Assembly (NCBI GenBank): GCA_910577825.1
Contig: CAJTOK010000085.1
Span: forward strand, 1-5,484
Origin: an uncultured Lachnospiraceae bacterium
GTDB lineage: Bacteria; Bacillota; Clostridia; Lachnospirales; Lachnospiraceae
Direction: 5' to 3'
Length of the DNA stretch: 5,484 nucleotides
The notes beneath the pieces are model-generated. The model did not search any database. It saw only the letters and a list, made by a program, of their open reading frames with translations, and was not told where the DNA came from. Below are positions 1 to 5,473 of the stretch, piece by piece. A program made the position numbers and the translations under genes. Position 1 is the first letter of the stretch. Each line of letters begins with the position of its first letter.

Positions 1-11
1 GCTTCCTTTTG

Positions 12-20
12 TGTTACAAT
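12..20 (+). promoter_or_regulatory. Extended -10 promoter element in the flank left of the IS
   Basis: TGTTACAAT is a good extended -10 (TGn followed by TACAAT, five of six matches to TATAAT). The matching -35 would lie before the window begins and cannot be checked. If the insertion sequence were removed, this box would sit about 45 bp before the start codon of the family 43 glycosidase, a normal leader length. It may therefore be that gene's original promoter, though the lack of a target duplication means the two flanks need not have been neighbours. Nothing else is recognisable in positions 1-55; no coding frame is supportable there. Confidence 0.3.
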
Positions 21-55
21 AGTTTAAGGCAGGGTTAAGTTTGATTGGACATTGG

Positions 56-80
56 GTAAGCGCTTCAAAAGAAGGCGTAG
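56..80 (+). repeat. IS66 terminal inverted repeat, left end (tnpC side)
   Basis: This 25-bp repeat begins GTAAGCGCTT and ends GGCGTAG. It matches the reverse complement of 2641-2665 at every position and marks one boundary of the element. It is the likely transposase binding and cleavage site. Confidence 0.95.
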
Positions 81-81
81 T

Positions 82-97
82 GCAATATATTTATTGC
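82..97. repeat. Short inverted repeat downstream of tnpC
   Basis: GCAATA, a 4-base loop, then TATTGC lies between the tnpC stop codon and the left terminal repeat. It is AT-rich with no following U-run on the minus strand, so it is at best a weak terminator or end-protection structure for the transposase transcript. Confidence 0.35.
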
Positions 98-120
98 CAT
101 GATACACTTTATATACGCTA

Positions 121-1749
121 TCATTTGAAACGCTTTTTGTTCATAATGGTCAGTCTGCATTCTTTTGGCAGTTGTTCAGACCATGGCAAATAATCATCCA
201 ATAATGCAGGATGATTTGGATAATCTATATTTGGAAGCGATTTCAATAAATAGTCCAAATAATTAAATATATTAAGGTCATTTTGTTTTGCAGTTTCAAC
301 CAATGTATACAAAACACCATTTGCAAATGCTCCCCTTGGAGTATCTGCAAAAAGCCACGCTTTACGTGCTGTTGCAAATGGGCGAATGTGGGTTTCACAA
401 AGGTTATTGGAGATAACAAGCCGTCCATCCTCAAGAAATGTTTCGAGGTAACGTCTTTGATTCTTGGCATATCCCAAAGCTTCTGTAAGCTTCTCATTTG
501 TAGTATATTTATCAGAAGTTTCATCAGCCCACGACCAAAAGGCATCAAGCATGGCACGAGATGCCACCTGACGCTTATTTTTTCGCTCTTCATAGGAAAG
601 ATCTTTCATTTCATCTTCTAATTTAAACAAAAGATTGATATATTCACGTGCTTCTGCTCCTTTTGAGCCTGGAAGCTCTTTTCCGGAATTATCTAATGGG
701 ATACTTTCTATAAATTTTCTACGAACATGTGACCAGCAAAGATTTCTTTTAATATTTTCTACTTTCTCATATCCGCTGTATGCATCTGTTGTAAGATATC
801 CGGTAAAATCTTTAAGCAGTTCCTTTGGAATTTCTCCTGCCCTGCTGGTATCATAATAAAAGAATGTTCCCTTAAAAGATTCACATGCTGCACTTTGAAT
901 TACCCACATCCATGACTGACTGGAAGCTTTTCTGTTTGGTTCTTTATTGCACTGAATTCTTGTTTCATCCATATGCAATACATTACAGGCCGTTAATTTT
1001 TTATGGATACGCCAGTATAGCATCTCAAACCATTCTTCACTGCATCTTATTACCCAGCGGGTCATTGTTGACCTTTGAAGTATCAGTCCCATTTGAAACA
1101 AATCTCTTTCCATTCGATACAATGGAACTCCCTGCACAAACTTTTGATATAAGATATGGGCAATAAGAGAAGGAGTTGCTATTGTATGTGAAAGAGGTTT
1201 ACTCGGTATAGCCGCCTTTTGAAAATGATCATTTGGATTTTCGCTTTCTTCTGTCCCACATTTTGTGCATTTTGCCACCTGACGTATAACTTGTTTCACA
1301 ATCAGTTTTGCAGGTTGATATTCCACTTCTGTTCGAACGAATTCTTTTGCTATTACCTTAAGTGGTGCTCCGCATTCTGAACATGTCTCCTTCGGATTAA
1401 TTATATATTCTTCAATCTCTTTTGGAAGTTCTGCCAACATCTCTTTTCGTACTCCAGGTTTACGTGGAGTACGTTTATATTCTTTTACGCTGACAGCAAT
1501 CTTTTTTTGAGATTCAAGTAATTTTTTTGCAAGTTCTCCCGTATCCTCAAATAAACATAATTGCCCATCAATCGGGGTACTCATTTCAGAAGAAGCCCCA
1601 AACATTTTTTTACGGGTATGCAGCAATGCCTGTGTTAAATTTTCAATTTGAATATCTTTTTTTCTAATGAGTTCCTCTTTTTCTGCAAGTAATGCTTCAG
1701 CATTTTCTAACTGCTTTCGCAGCATTAAAAGTTCTTCGTGTTCAGTCAT
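121..1749 (-). CDS. tnpC: IS66 family DDE transposase TnpC
   Basis: This 542-residue protein catalyses strand cleavage and transfer of the element. An N-terminal leucine-zipper-like coiled coil (about residues 5-45) is followed by a zinc-binding domain with two CxxC pairs, C123/C126 and C161/C164. The RNase H-fold catalytic core comes next, with D261 in the HMDET motif, D322 in TTDAYSGY and E452 in NNLCE. The family's C-terminal signature (RPFATARKAWLFADTPRGA, about 456-474) follows, then the usual short C-terminal domain. Length and domain order are normal for IS66, with no frameshift or lost key residue. The ATG at 1749-1747 is preceded by AAGGG at a 6-base spacing. It is the last gene of the element but lies 132 bp from tnpB, with its own promoter-like site, so it may be transcribed separately. 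Confidence 0.97.
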   Translation of the reverse strand: MTEHEELLMLRKQLENAEALLAEKEELIRKKDIQIENLTQALLHTRKKMFGASSEMSTPIDGQLCLFEDTGELAKKLLESQKKIAVSVKEYKRTPRKPGVRKEMLAELPKEIEEYIINPKETCSECGAPLKVIAKEFVRTEVEYQPAKLIVKQVIRQVAKCTKCGTEESENPNDHFQKAAIPSKPLSHTIATPSLIAHILYQKFVQGVPLYRMERDLFQMGLILQRSTMTRWVIRCSEEWFEMLYWRIHKKLTACNVLHMDETRIQCNKEPNRKASSQSWMWVIQSAACESFKGTFFYYDTSRAGEIPKELLKDFTGYLTTDAYSGYEKVENIKRNLCWSHVRRKFIESIPLDNSGKELPGSKGAEAREYINLLFKLEDEMKDLSYEERKNKRQVASRAMLDAFWSWADETSDKYTTNEKLTEALGYAKNQRRYLETFLEDGRLVISNNLCETHIRPFATARKAWLFADTPRGAFANGVLYTLVETAKQNDLNIFNYLDYLLKSLPNIDYPNHPALLDDYLPWSEQLPKECRLTIMNKKRFK

Positions 1750-1778
1750 GTCAATCCCTTATTTTCCTATGTTTTTTC

Positions 1779-1814
1779 TTTTTATATTGTAACATACTTT
1801 ACAAATTTTTTCTA
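1779..1814 (-). promoter_or_regulatory. Putative promoter for tnpC inside the IS
   Basis: On the minus strand, TAGAAA (1814-1809; four of six to TTGACA) is separated by 17 bp from TACAAT (1791-1786; five of six). A TG one base before the -10 makes it an extended -10. An AT-rich stretch including the 12-bp palindrome ATAAAATTTTAT (1822-1833) lies just upstream, where an UP element would sit. The core at 1779-1795 is the same as 16 of 17 bases before tnpA. TATGTT (1768-1773) and AACATA (1791-1796) form a spaced inverted repeat around the predicted start region. Function is inferred from motifs only. Confidence 0.4.
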
Positions 1815-1842
1815 TAAAAACATAAAATTTTATATTCTGAAT

Positions 1843-1882
1843 AATGCCAAAAATATACCTTTTACAGTATATTTTTGGCATT
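1843..1882 (-). terminator. Strong hairpin between tnpB and tnpC (attenuator or terminator-like)
   Basis: A perfect 16-bp stem (1843-1858 with 1867-1882) encloses an 8-base loop. On the minus strand it begins in the last base of the tnpB stop codon. The stem is mostly A-T with a GCC clamp at its base. The sequence after it is AT-rich but lacks a continuous U-run, so it may be a partial terminator, an RNA 3'-end stabiliser or a processing site rather than a full intrinsic terminator. Its position, just before a separate tnpC promoter-like site, suggests it limits read-through from tnpAB into the transposase gene. Confidence 0.5.
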
Positions 1883-2256
1883 TAAAAACAAGCATTTTTA
1901 CCAGTAATTTTCACATTGTGATGTGCTTTTACCTGTTCAATATTTAGTCCATCTAAAAGCCACTCCACTTGTTTTTGATTAATCTGGTAAATATCTTCTT
2001 TGTTAGATGGCCATTGAAATTTCATGCCATCCAATAAAGTTTTACTGGCAAGAATGAACCCATTTTTATCATATCTAAGAACTTTAAGAGAAGTTCTTTT
2101 TTTATTACAAAACAGAAATACACAATCATCATTAAAAGGATCAAGATCAAATTTCATAGTGACAAGCGCACTTAATCCATTTATCTGCTTTCTAAAATCT
2201 GTTGCTCCACATGCAAGATATATGCGTGTTGCTCCATTAATAAATGACTGCATCAT
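1882..2256 (-). CDS. tnpB: IS66 family accessory protein TnpB
   Basis: This 124-residue protein is the IS66 Orf2 accessory factor, needed for transposition in studied members but of unknown biochemical role. It is unrelated to the RNA-guided nuclease TnpB of IS200/IS605. Family signatures are clear: GATDFRKQINGL near residues 17-28, FLFCNKKRTSLKVL at 47-60, then a GF-L-K-L-G-F-WP pattern ending at W82-P83. Length is normal. The start codon overlaps the tnpA stop as ATGA (2256-2253), indicating translational coupling; AGGA lies 13 bases upstream, rather far for independent initiation. A second in-frame ATG follows at once, so the start may shift by one codon. The gene ends at the base of a strong hairpin. 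Confidence 0.95.
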   Translation of the reverse strand: MMQSFINGATRIYLACGATDFRKQINGLSALVTMKFDLDPFNDDCVFLFCNKKRTSLKVLRYDKNGFILASKTLLDGMKFQWPSNKEDIYQINQKQVEWLLDGLNIEQVKAHHNVKITGKNACF

Positions 2257-2582
2257 AGCTGTTTCAGAGTCCTAAGAAAAGAAAGAAGAGTATCTGGATT
2301 AAATTGATCAGGAATATATATCTTTATTCCCTGACAATAAATTACCAGACGGTTATCATGTGATGTAGAATGATAATTTGTATATTGTTTTGATTTACAT
2401 TGTGATGTAACTTCAACAAAAACCGGTTCTTGCGATTCTATATTTTTTAGCTTATTTTTCCAAATATAGAACTGTTTTAAATCAATTTGTTTTTTCTGAC
2501 ACCAGTCACGGATATCTAATCCGCTTGTTCTCCATTCTGCTATCCGTTGTTCCCAATACTGCATAGATGTAGTATTTTCCAC
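2253..2582 (-). CDS. tnpA: IS66 family accessory protein TnpA
   Basis: This 109-residue protein is the first gene of the element. Its N-terminal half carries the IS66 TnpA pattern: W10, then EW at 16-17, SGLDIRDWCQ at 20-29 and FYIWKNKL at 38-45. This resembles a helix-turn-helix DNA-binding domain. The second half is more variable and ends in a short leucine-rich helix. It starts at GTG (2582-2580): AAAGGAGG lies 8 bases upstream, while the first in-frame ATG is residue 7 and too far from that site. Its stop overlaps the tnpB start. DNA binding is inferred from family and fold. If it binds DNA, it could act on the terminal repeats or on the inverted repeat that overlaps its own promoter. Confidence 0.93.
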   Translation of the reverse strand: MENTTSMQYWEQRIAEWRTSGLDIRDWCQKKQIDLKQFYIWKNKLKNIESQEPVFVEVTSQCKSKQYTNYHSTSHDNRLVIYCQGIKIYIPDQFNPDTLLSFLRTLKQL

Positions 2583-2597
2583 TAAAAAGACCTCCTT

Positions 2598-2621
2598 TGT
2601 TAGATTTTTTATATTCTAACA
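2598..2621. repeat. Inverted repeat overlapping the tnpA promoter
   Basis: TGTTAGA (2598-2604) and TCTAACA (2615-2621) form a perfect 7-bp inverted repeat around a 10-base AT spacer. One half covers the putative -10 of tnpA and the other abuts its ribosome binding site. That is where a repressor operator, or a leader hairpin that hides the ribosome site, would be placed. No binding protein is shown. Confidence 0.45.
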
Positions 2622-2640
2622 TATAGAAGGTTTATTGGAA
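2606..2640 (-). promoter_or_regulatory. Putative promoter for tnpAB
   Basis: On the minus strand, TTCCAA (2640-2635, a weak -35) is separated by 16 bp from TAGAAT (2618-2613), with TG one base before it forming an extended -10. Predicted transcription begins near 2606, giving a short leader that contains the AAAGGAGG ribosome site of tnpA. The sequence at 2606-2622 matches the tnpC promoter core at 16 of 17 positions, which supports a real function for both. The weak -35 is the main reason for doubt. Confidence 0.4.
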
Positions 2641-2665
2641 CTACGCCTTCTTTTGAAGCGCTTAC
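2641..2665 (-). repeat. IS66 terminal inverted repeat, right end (tnpA side)
   Basis: This is the exact reverse complement of the 25 bp at 56-80, ending GCGCTTAC at the junction with host DNA. Within it, CGC-TTC and GAA-GCG can pair around TTTT with one bulged C. Any transcript leaving the element toward the glycosidase gene would carry this small hairpin shortly before that gene's start codon. Confidence 0.95.
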
Positions 2666-2674
2666 GGATTTATT

Positions 2675-4783
2675 ATGGAGAAGAAATGGAGAAAAAGCAT
2701 GGCTGTTTTTATTGCAGCATCTATGGTTTTAATGTCTTTTATGGCGCATAATGTCCATGCGGCTGTAAATGCACCACCGCCAGGAGTTACAAAAAAGACA
2801 TTAAAATTTGAGAAAACAAAACTGGATATTAATTCTGGTGAAAGTGGAAAGGCCAGGATTAAAAATTCATCAGGGGTTAAGATTAAAAGTACAAAATGGT
2901 CTGTGCCCAAGGGAAAAGATGTAGTAAAATTATCAAAAAAGTCAAAGCAGTCTGTTGTTGTTTCAGGGAAGAAGCAGGGTACAGCAGTTGTAAAGGCAAA
3001 GATTAAAACAGCTTCTAAAACTGTAACGAGGACGCTTAAAGTTACAGTTTCACAAGATAAAGAACCTGTGGAAACTGGAGCGCCACAGGATAATGGTAAT
3101 AATGTAGCAGATAATGATGGCAGGGAACTTATACATTATAATATGCTGTGCAGTGAAGATGGAAAGTATTTATCTGACCAGTCGGGAAATGGCAATGATG
3201 CAGAACTTATAGGGGTTAATACAACGTTACAGCAGAACCAGTCACTTTTACTTGAGAAAGGTGCTTATATTAAACTTCCAGAAAAGGTTTTTACAAAACG
3301 TGATACAATGACTATTTCAATCTGGCTTAAAAATTATAGCGGCACAGTTAATACAAGTGCTATGTTTGTGGGGACAAAAGAAGAACTGCCAGTATCTTAC
3401 TGGCTGTTAAACCCGTGCAACCCTGCTGGCCGCATGAAATCTGTTATGACTAATTCCCGCAATGAAAAAGAGCCTTATAATACGGAGGTTGGAATTAGTG
3501 CTTCTGTTCCATCTAAGGGTACAGACGGGCCTTTTACAGGAACAGAGTGGAACCATTATGTAACTGTAATTACACCAGACAGTATTACTGGATATTTTAA
3601 TGGAAACAAGGTTGGAAGTTCAGAATTAAATATGAAGTTTAGTGATTTTGGCAGTGACCTTGCCGCCTATATTGGGAAATCATCTTACCCGGATATTACA
3701 TATACAGGATTTGTAAGGGAGGTACAGGTATTTGCAGGGGCAAAGACAGATACAGAGATAGAACAGTTATATAATTCAAGTAAAGGTGAGGATATGGAAT
3801 TAAAAGGAACAAAATCAGAGATATTTATTGCAGACCGTGCAGACCCGTATATTACACTGGGTGAAGATAGATATTATTATTTTACAGCATCTTATCCTAT
3901 GTATGGTGCTAAAGACAAAGATGGTTATGACAGGATAATTTTAAGAAGGTCAAAGACTATTGAAGGATTAAAGACAGCAGAGGAAAAAGTTTTGTGGAAT
4001 GCAAATGAAAGCAAGACTTCACACCGCTTTATATGGGCGCCGGAAATACATTATATTGGCGGTAAATGGTATATATATTATGCAGCGAGTGGTTCTGCAA
4101 ATAATGTATGGGATATTAACTGCCATGTGCTTATGTGTACAGGCAGTGACCCTTATAATGATAAATGGGTTGAGAAAGGGAAGTTCCAGGCGGCAGAAGG
4201 TGATAAAACATCATTTACAGGTTTTTCGCTGGATATGACATATTTTGAATGTAATGGAAAGTCTTATGTAATATGGGCGCAGAAAGTTGGCAATTCAAAC
4301 CTGTATATGGCAGAAACTGACCCTTCCGAACCATGGAAAACGACTACAAAAGCAATGCTTCTGACAAAGCCTGAATATTACTGGGAGTGTGTATCAATTC
4401 CAGTTAATGAAGGGCCATCTGTACTTATACATGACGGCAAAGTAATTGTAGCTTACTCTGCATTTGCTACAGGGCCGGAATACTGTATTGGATATATGTA
4501 TGCGGATGAAAAAGCAGACCTTATGGATATTAAATCATGGGCAAAACAGAAAACACCAGCTCTTGTATCAGAAGATTTAATAGATGAATACGGGCCAGGG
4601 CATAATTCATTTACAACGGATGAGAACGTGAATTATATATTTGTGTACCATTCACGTTCTAAAGAATGTTATGAAGGAAAATGTGGTTATGGTACAGAAG
4701 ACTCTCTTTATGACCCATGCAGGAGTGCAAGGATACGTACTGTACAATGGGACGGGAACGGGCTGCCAGTGTTAAACCAGTAA
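2675..4783 (+). CDS. Secreted glycoside hydrolase family 43 protein with Ig-like and LamG domains
   Basis: This 702-residue extracellular enzyme is probably an alpha-L-arabinofuranosidase or related arabinan/xylan-degrading glycosidase. A signal peptide (positive n-region, hydrophobic 9-23, likely cleavage after A29) precedes a lysine-rich Big2-like Ig domain (about 40-125), an acidic linker, a LamG/concanavalin-like domain (about 150-368) and the GH43 propeller (about 380-702). Likely catalytic residues are base D390 (ADPYI), pKa modulator D520 (SLDMTYFE) and acid E579 (NEGPS). H643 in GPGHNSF fits the family's metal-site histidine. YDRIILRRS and SLYDPCRSAR resemble the exo-arabinofuranosidase branch, perhaps GH43_26, from memory only. 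No lipobox, LPXTG or transmembrane anchor is seen. The ATG at 2675 has only GGA six bases upstream. An in-frame ATG at 2699 has a better GGAG but would lose the charged n-region, so 2675 is preferred. The IS ends 9 bp upstream. Confidence 0.9.
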   Translation: MEKKWRKSMAVFIAASMVLMSFMAHNVHAAVNAPPPGVTKKTLKFEKTKLDINSGESGKARIKNSSGVKIKSTKWSVPKGKDVVKLSKKSKQSVVVSGKKQGTAVVKAKIKTASKTVTRTLKVTVSQDKEPVETGAPQDNGNNVADNDGRELIHYNMLCSEDGKYLSDQSGNGNDAELIGVNTTLQQNQSLLLEKGAYIKLPEKVFTKRDTMTISIWLKNYSGTVNTSAMFVGTKEELPVSYWLLNPCNPAGRMKSVMTNSRNEKEPYNTEVGISASVPSKGTDGPFTGTEWNHYVTVITPDSITGYFNGNKVGSSELNMKFSDFGSDLAAYIGKSSYPDITYTGFVREVQVFAGAKTDTEIEQLYNSSKGEDMELKGTKSEIFIADRADPYITLGEDRYYYFTASYPMYGAKDKDGYDRIILRRSKTIEGLKTAEEKVLWNANESKTSHRFIWAPEIHYIGGKWYIYYAASGSANNVWDINCHVLMCTGSDPYNDKWVEKGKFQAAEGDKTSFTGFSLDMTYFECNGKSYVIWAQKVGNSNLYMAETDPSEPWKTTTKAMLLTKPEYYWECVSIPVNEGPSVLIHDGKVIVAYSAFATGPEYCIGYMYADEKADLMDIKSWAKQKTPALVSEDLIDEYGPGHNSFTTDENVNYIFVYHSRSKECYEGKCGYGTEDSLYDPCRSARIRTVQWDGNGLPVLNQ

Positions 4784-4807
4784 AATATAATTACTTGTAA
4801 TTTTACC

Positions 4808-4840
4808 AGTCCCACAAGGTAAAACCTTGTGGGACTTTTT
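4808..4840 (+). terminator. Intrinsic terminator of the GH43 gene
   Basis: A perfect 13-bp stem (4808-4820 with 4824-4836) with an AAA loop is followed by TTTTT, 24 bp after the glycosidase stop codon. It is a textbook rho-independent terminator for the plus strand. It also lies just beyond the stop of the convergent membrane-protein gene. The same hairpin could help end that transcript, but the minus-strand tail (GGTAAAATT) is a poor U-run. Confidence 0.93.
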
Positions 4841-4843
4841 ATC

Positions 4844-5260
4844 TTAGAATATTTTATAATGTGGCATCTGGCTGCCAATTAGCAGGTATTCCATATAATC
4901 ATGCAGGATAATCATGGGACATGATAATAAAAACCACATATTAGAATAAAGCAGGCATATTTGTCCTTTAAAATTATATTGTTCTGCTGAATAGTCCCAT
5001 ACATTCAGGTGCATGTATTTGTTGACAATTTCCCCGAATAAAAATTCTACACCTGTAATCATAATGCCGCATAAAAGCATCTGGCCGACTATAGAAGCTG
5101 ATTCACCAATAATATTTTGTATAACCCCGACCAGAAGGAAACACAGGCCTCCTGCAAAAAGCATTGATACATGTGAATACCCCCTGTATAATATCTCTAT
5201 TCCGCAGTATAAGAAACCACCCGTCAAAAACATTATAATATATGCCTGTATAGGATTCAT
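4844..5260 (-). CDS. Small four-helix membrane protein, putative CmpB-type ABC permease family
   Basis: This 138-residue integral membrane protein has four predicted hydrophobic helices, at about residues 4-24, 33-51, 56-80 and 101-120. Motifs are IEILYRGYSHVSMLFAGG in the first half and VEFLFGEIVN, NVWDYS and the FKGQICLLYSNMWF segment in the second. They resemble the small clostridial proteins often labelled putative ABC transporter permease (PF06541-like). No ATPase or partner is visible, so a transport role is unproven. The frame is open upstream to an ATG at 5308, but the ATG at 5260-5258 is preferred: AGGAG lies 11 bases before it, inside the longer version, whose own ATG has no ribosome site. 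It converges on the GH43 gene with a shared terminator region between. No convincing promoter was found upstream. Confidence 0.75.
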   Translation of the reverse strand: MNPIQAYIIMFLTGGFLYCGIEILYRGYSHVSMLFAGGLCFLLVGVIQNIIGESASIVGQMLLCGIMITGVEFLFGEIVNKYMHLNVWDYSAEQYNFKGQICLLYSNMWFLLSCPMIILHDYMEYLLIGSQMPHYKIF

Positions 5261-5347
5261 TCTTTCCAAATCTCCTTTTCTATAAATATTTATCTGTAAC
5301 CATATCAATATTATGTATGCTTTTGCCTGAACTTATTCGTAAAATAT

Positions 5348-5377
5348 CCAGCCTGGTATATTTAATGTATTCCTGGT
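5348..5377. repeat. CCAGcCTGG palindrome with repeated CCTGGT, operator-like
   Basis: CCAGCCTGG (5348-5356) is a near-perfect dyad in an AT-rich setting, and CCTGGT occurs at 5352-5357 and again at 5372-5377, a 20-bp period. It sits between the divergent membrane-protein gene and the promoter at 5445. That would suit a dimeric regulator, but such short repeats can arise by chance. Confidence 0.25.
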
Positions 5378-5444
5378 TTAATAAAAACGTATAAGTGCCA
5401 GAAAATTATGGAACATAGAAATATAGTACACTTCAATTAGTCTT

Positions 5445-5473
5445 TTGAAAATATTATAAAAAACCTGCTATAC
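5445..5473 (+). promoter_or_regulatory. Strong plus-strand promoter for a gene beyond the window
   Basis: TTGAAA (5445-5450) and TATACT (5468-5473) are separated by exactly 17 bp, with a TG one base before the -10 box. Both hexamers match the vegetative sigma-A consensus well. The window ends 11 bp after the -10, so the gene it serves lies outside. The rest of 5261-5444 holds only the repeat noted above and no supportable gene. Confidence 0.7.

Larger units (their letters stand above)
56..2665 (-). mobile_element. Complete IS66-family insertion sequence
   Basis: This 2610-bp element has perfect 25-bp terminal inverted repeats and three intact minus-strand genes in the canonical IS66 order tnpA-tnpB-tnpC. 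Ends starting with GTAA and a length near 2.6 kb are typical of the family. Perfect ends and full reading frames suggest recent activity and probable present mobility. Two things are unusual. The 8 bases on either side (GACATTGG on the left, GGATTTAT on the right) do not match, so the normal 8-bp target duplication is missing. Also, tnpB and tnpC are 132 bp apart, with a hairpin and a promoter-like site between them. The right end lies 9 bp before the start codon of the neighbouring glycosidase gene. Confidence 0.95.

Noticed and set aside
243..621. Open frame on the plus strand across 283-621, and one on the other strand at 243-593
   Set aside because: Both lie in alternative frames of the intact tnpC gene. 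They lack family motifs and convincing ribosome sites.
635..1166. Plus-strand open frames at 635-856 and 885-1166
   Set aside because: They are antisense to the tnpC catalytic core, whose conserved residues account for the sequence.
1738..1947. Plus-strand open frame across the tnpB-tnpC gap, a possible passenger gene
   Set aside because: Its composition (mostly F, Y, I, N, K) is what AT-rich noncoding DNA gives. It runs through the hairpin and into antisense tnpB, and has no clear ribosome site.
1882..2256. TnpB as an RNA-guided nuclease with an omega RNA
   Set aside because: This is the IS66 Orf2 protein of 124 residues, which shares only a name with IS200/IS605 TnpB. No RuvC-like domain is present.
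2024..2275. Plus-strand open frame antisense to tnpB
   Set aside because: It is fully antisense to a well-conserved IS66 TnpB and has no independent support.
2662..2910. Minus-strand open frame opposite the glycosidase N-terminus, hydrophobic in translation
   Set aside because: It is the antisense shadow of the lysine-rich Ig domain and signal peptide, since Lys codons read backwards give Phe and Leu. It also runs into the IS end.
3999..4238. Plus-strand open frame inside the glycosidase gene
   Set aside because: It is an alternative frame within the GH43 catalytic domain, with no ribosome site or motif.
5013..5285. Plus-strand open frame opposite the small membrane protein
   Set aside because: It is antisense to a gene with clear membrane helices and family-like motifs. 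Its translation is a proline-rich shadow.
5261..5308. N-terminal extension of the membrane protein to the ATG at 5308
   Set aside because: The extension encodes the AGGAG ribosome site as amino acids and has no ribosome site of its own, so the start at 5260 is preferred.
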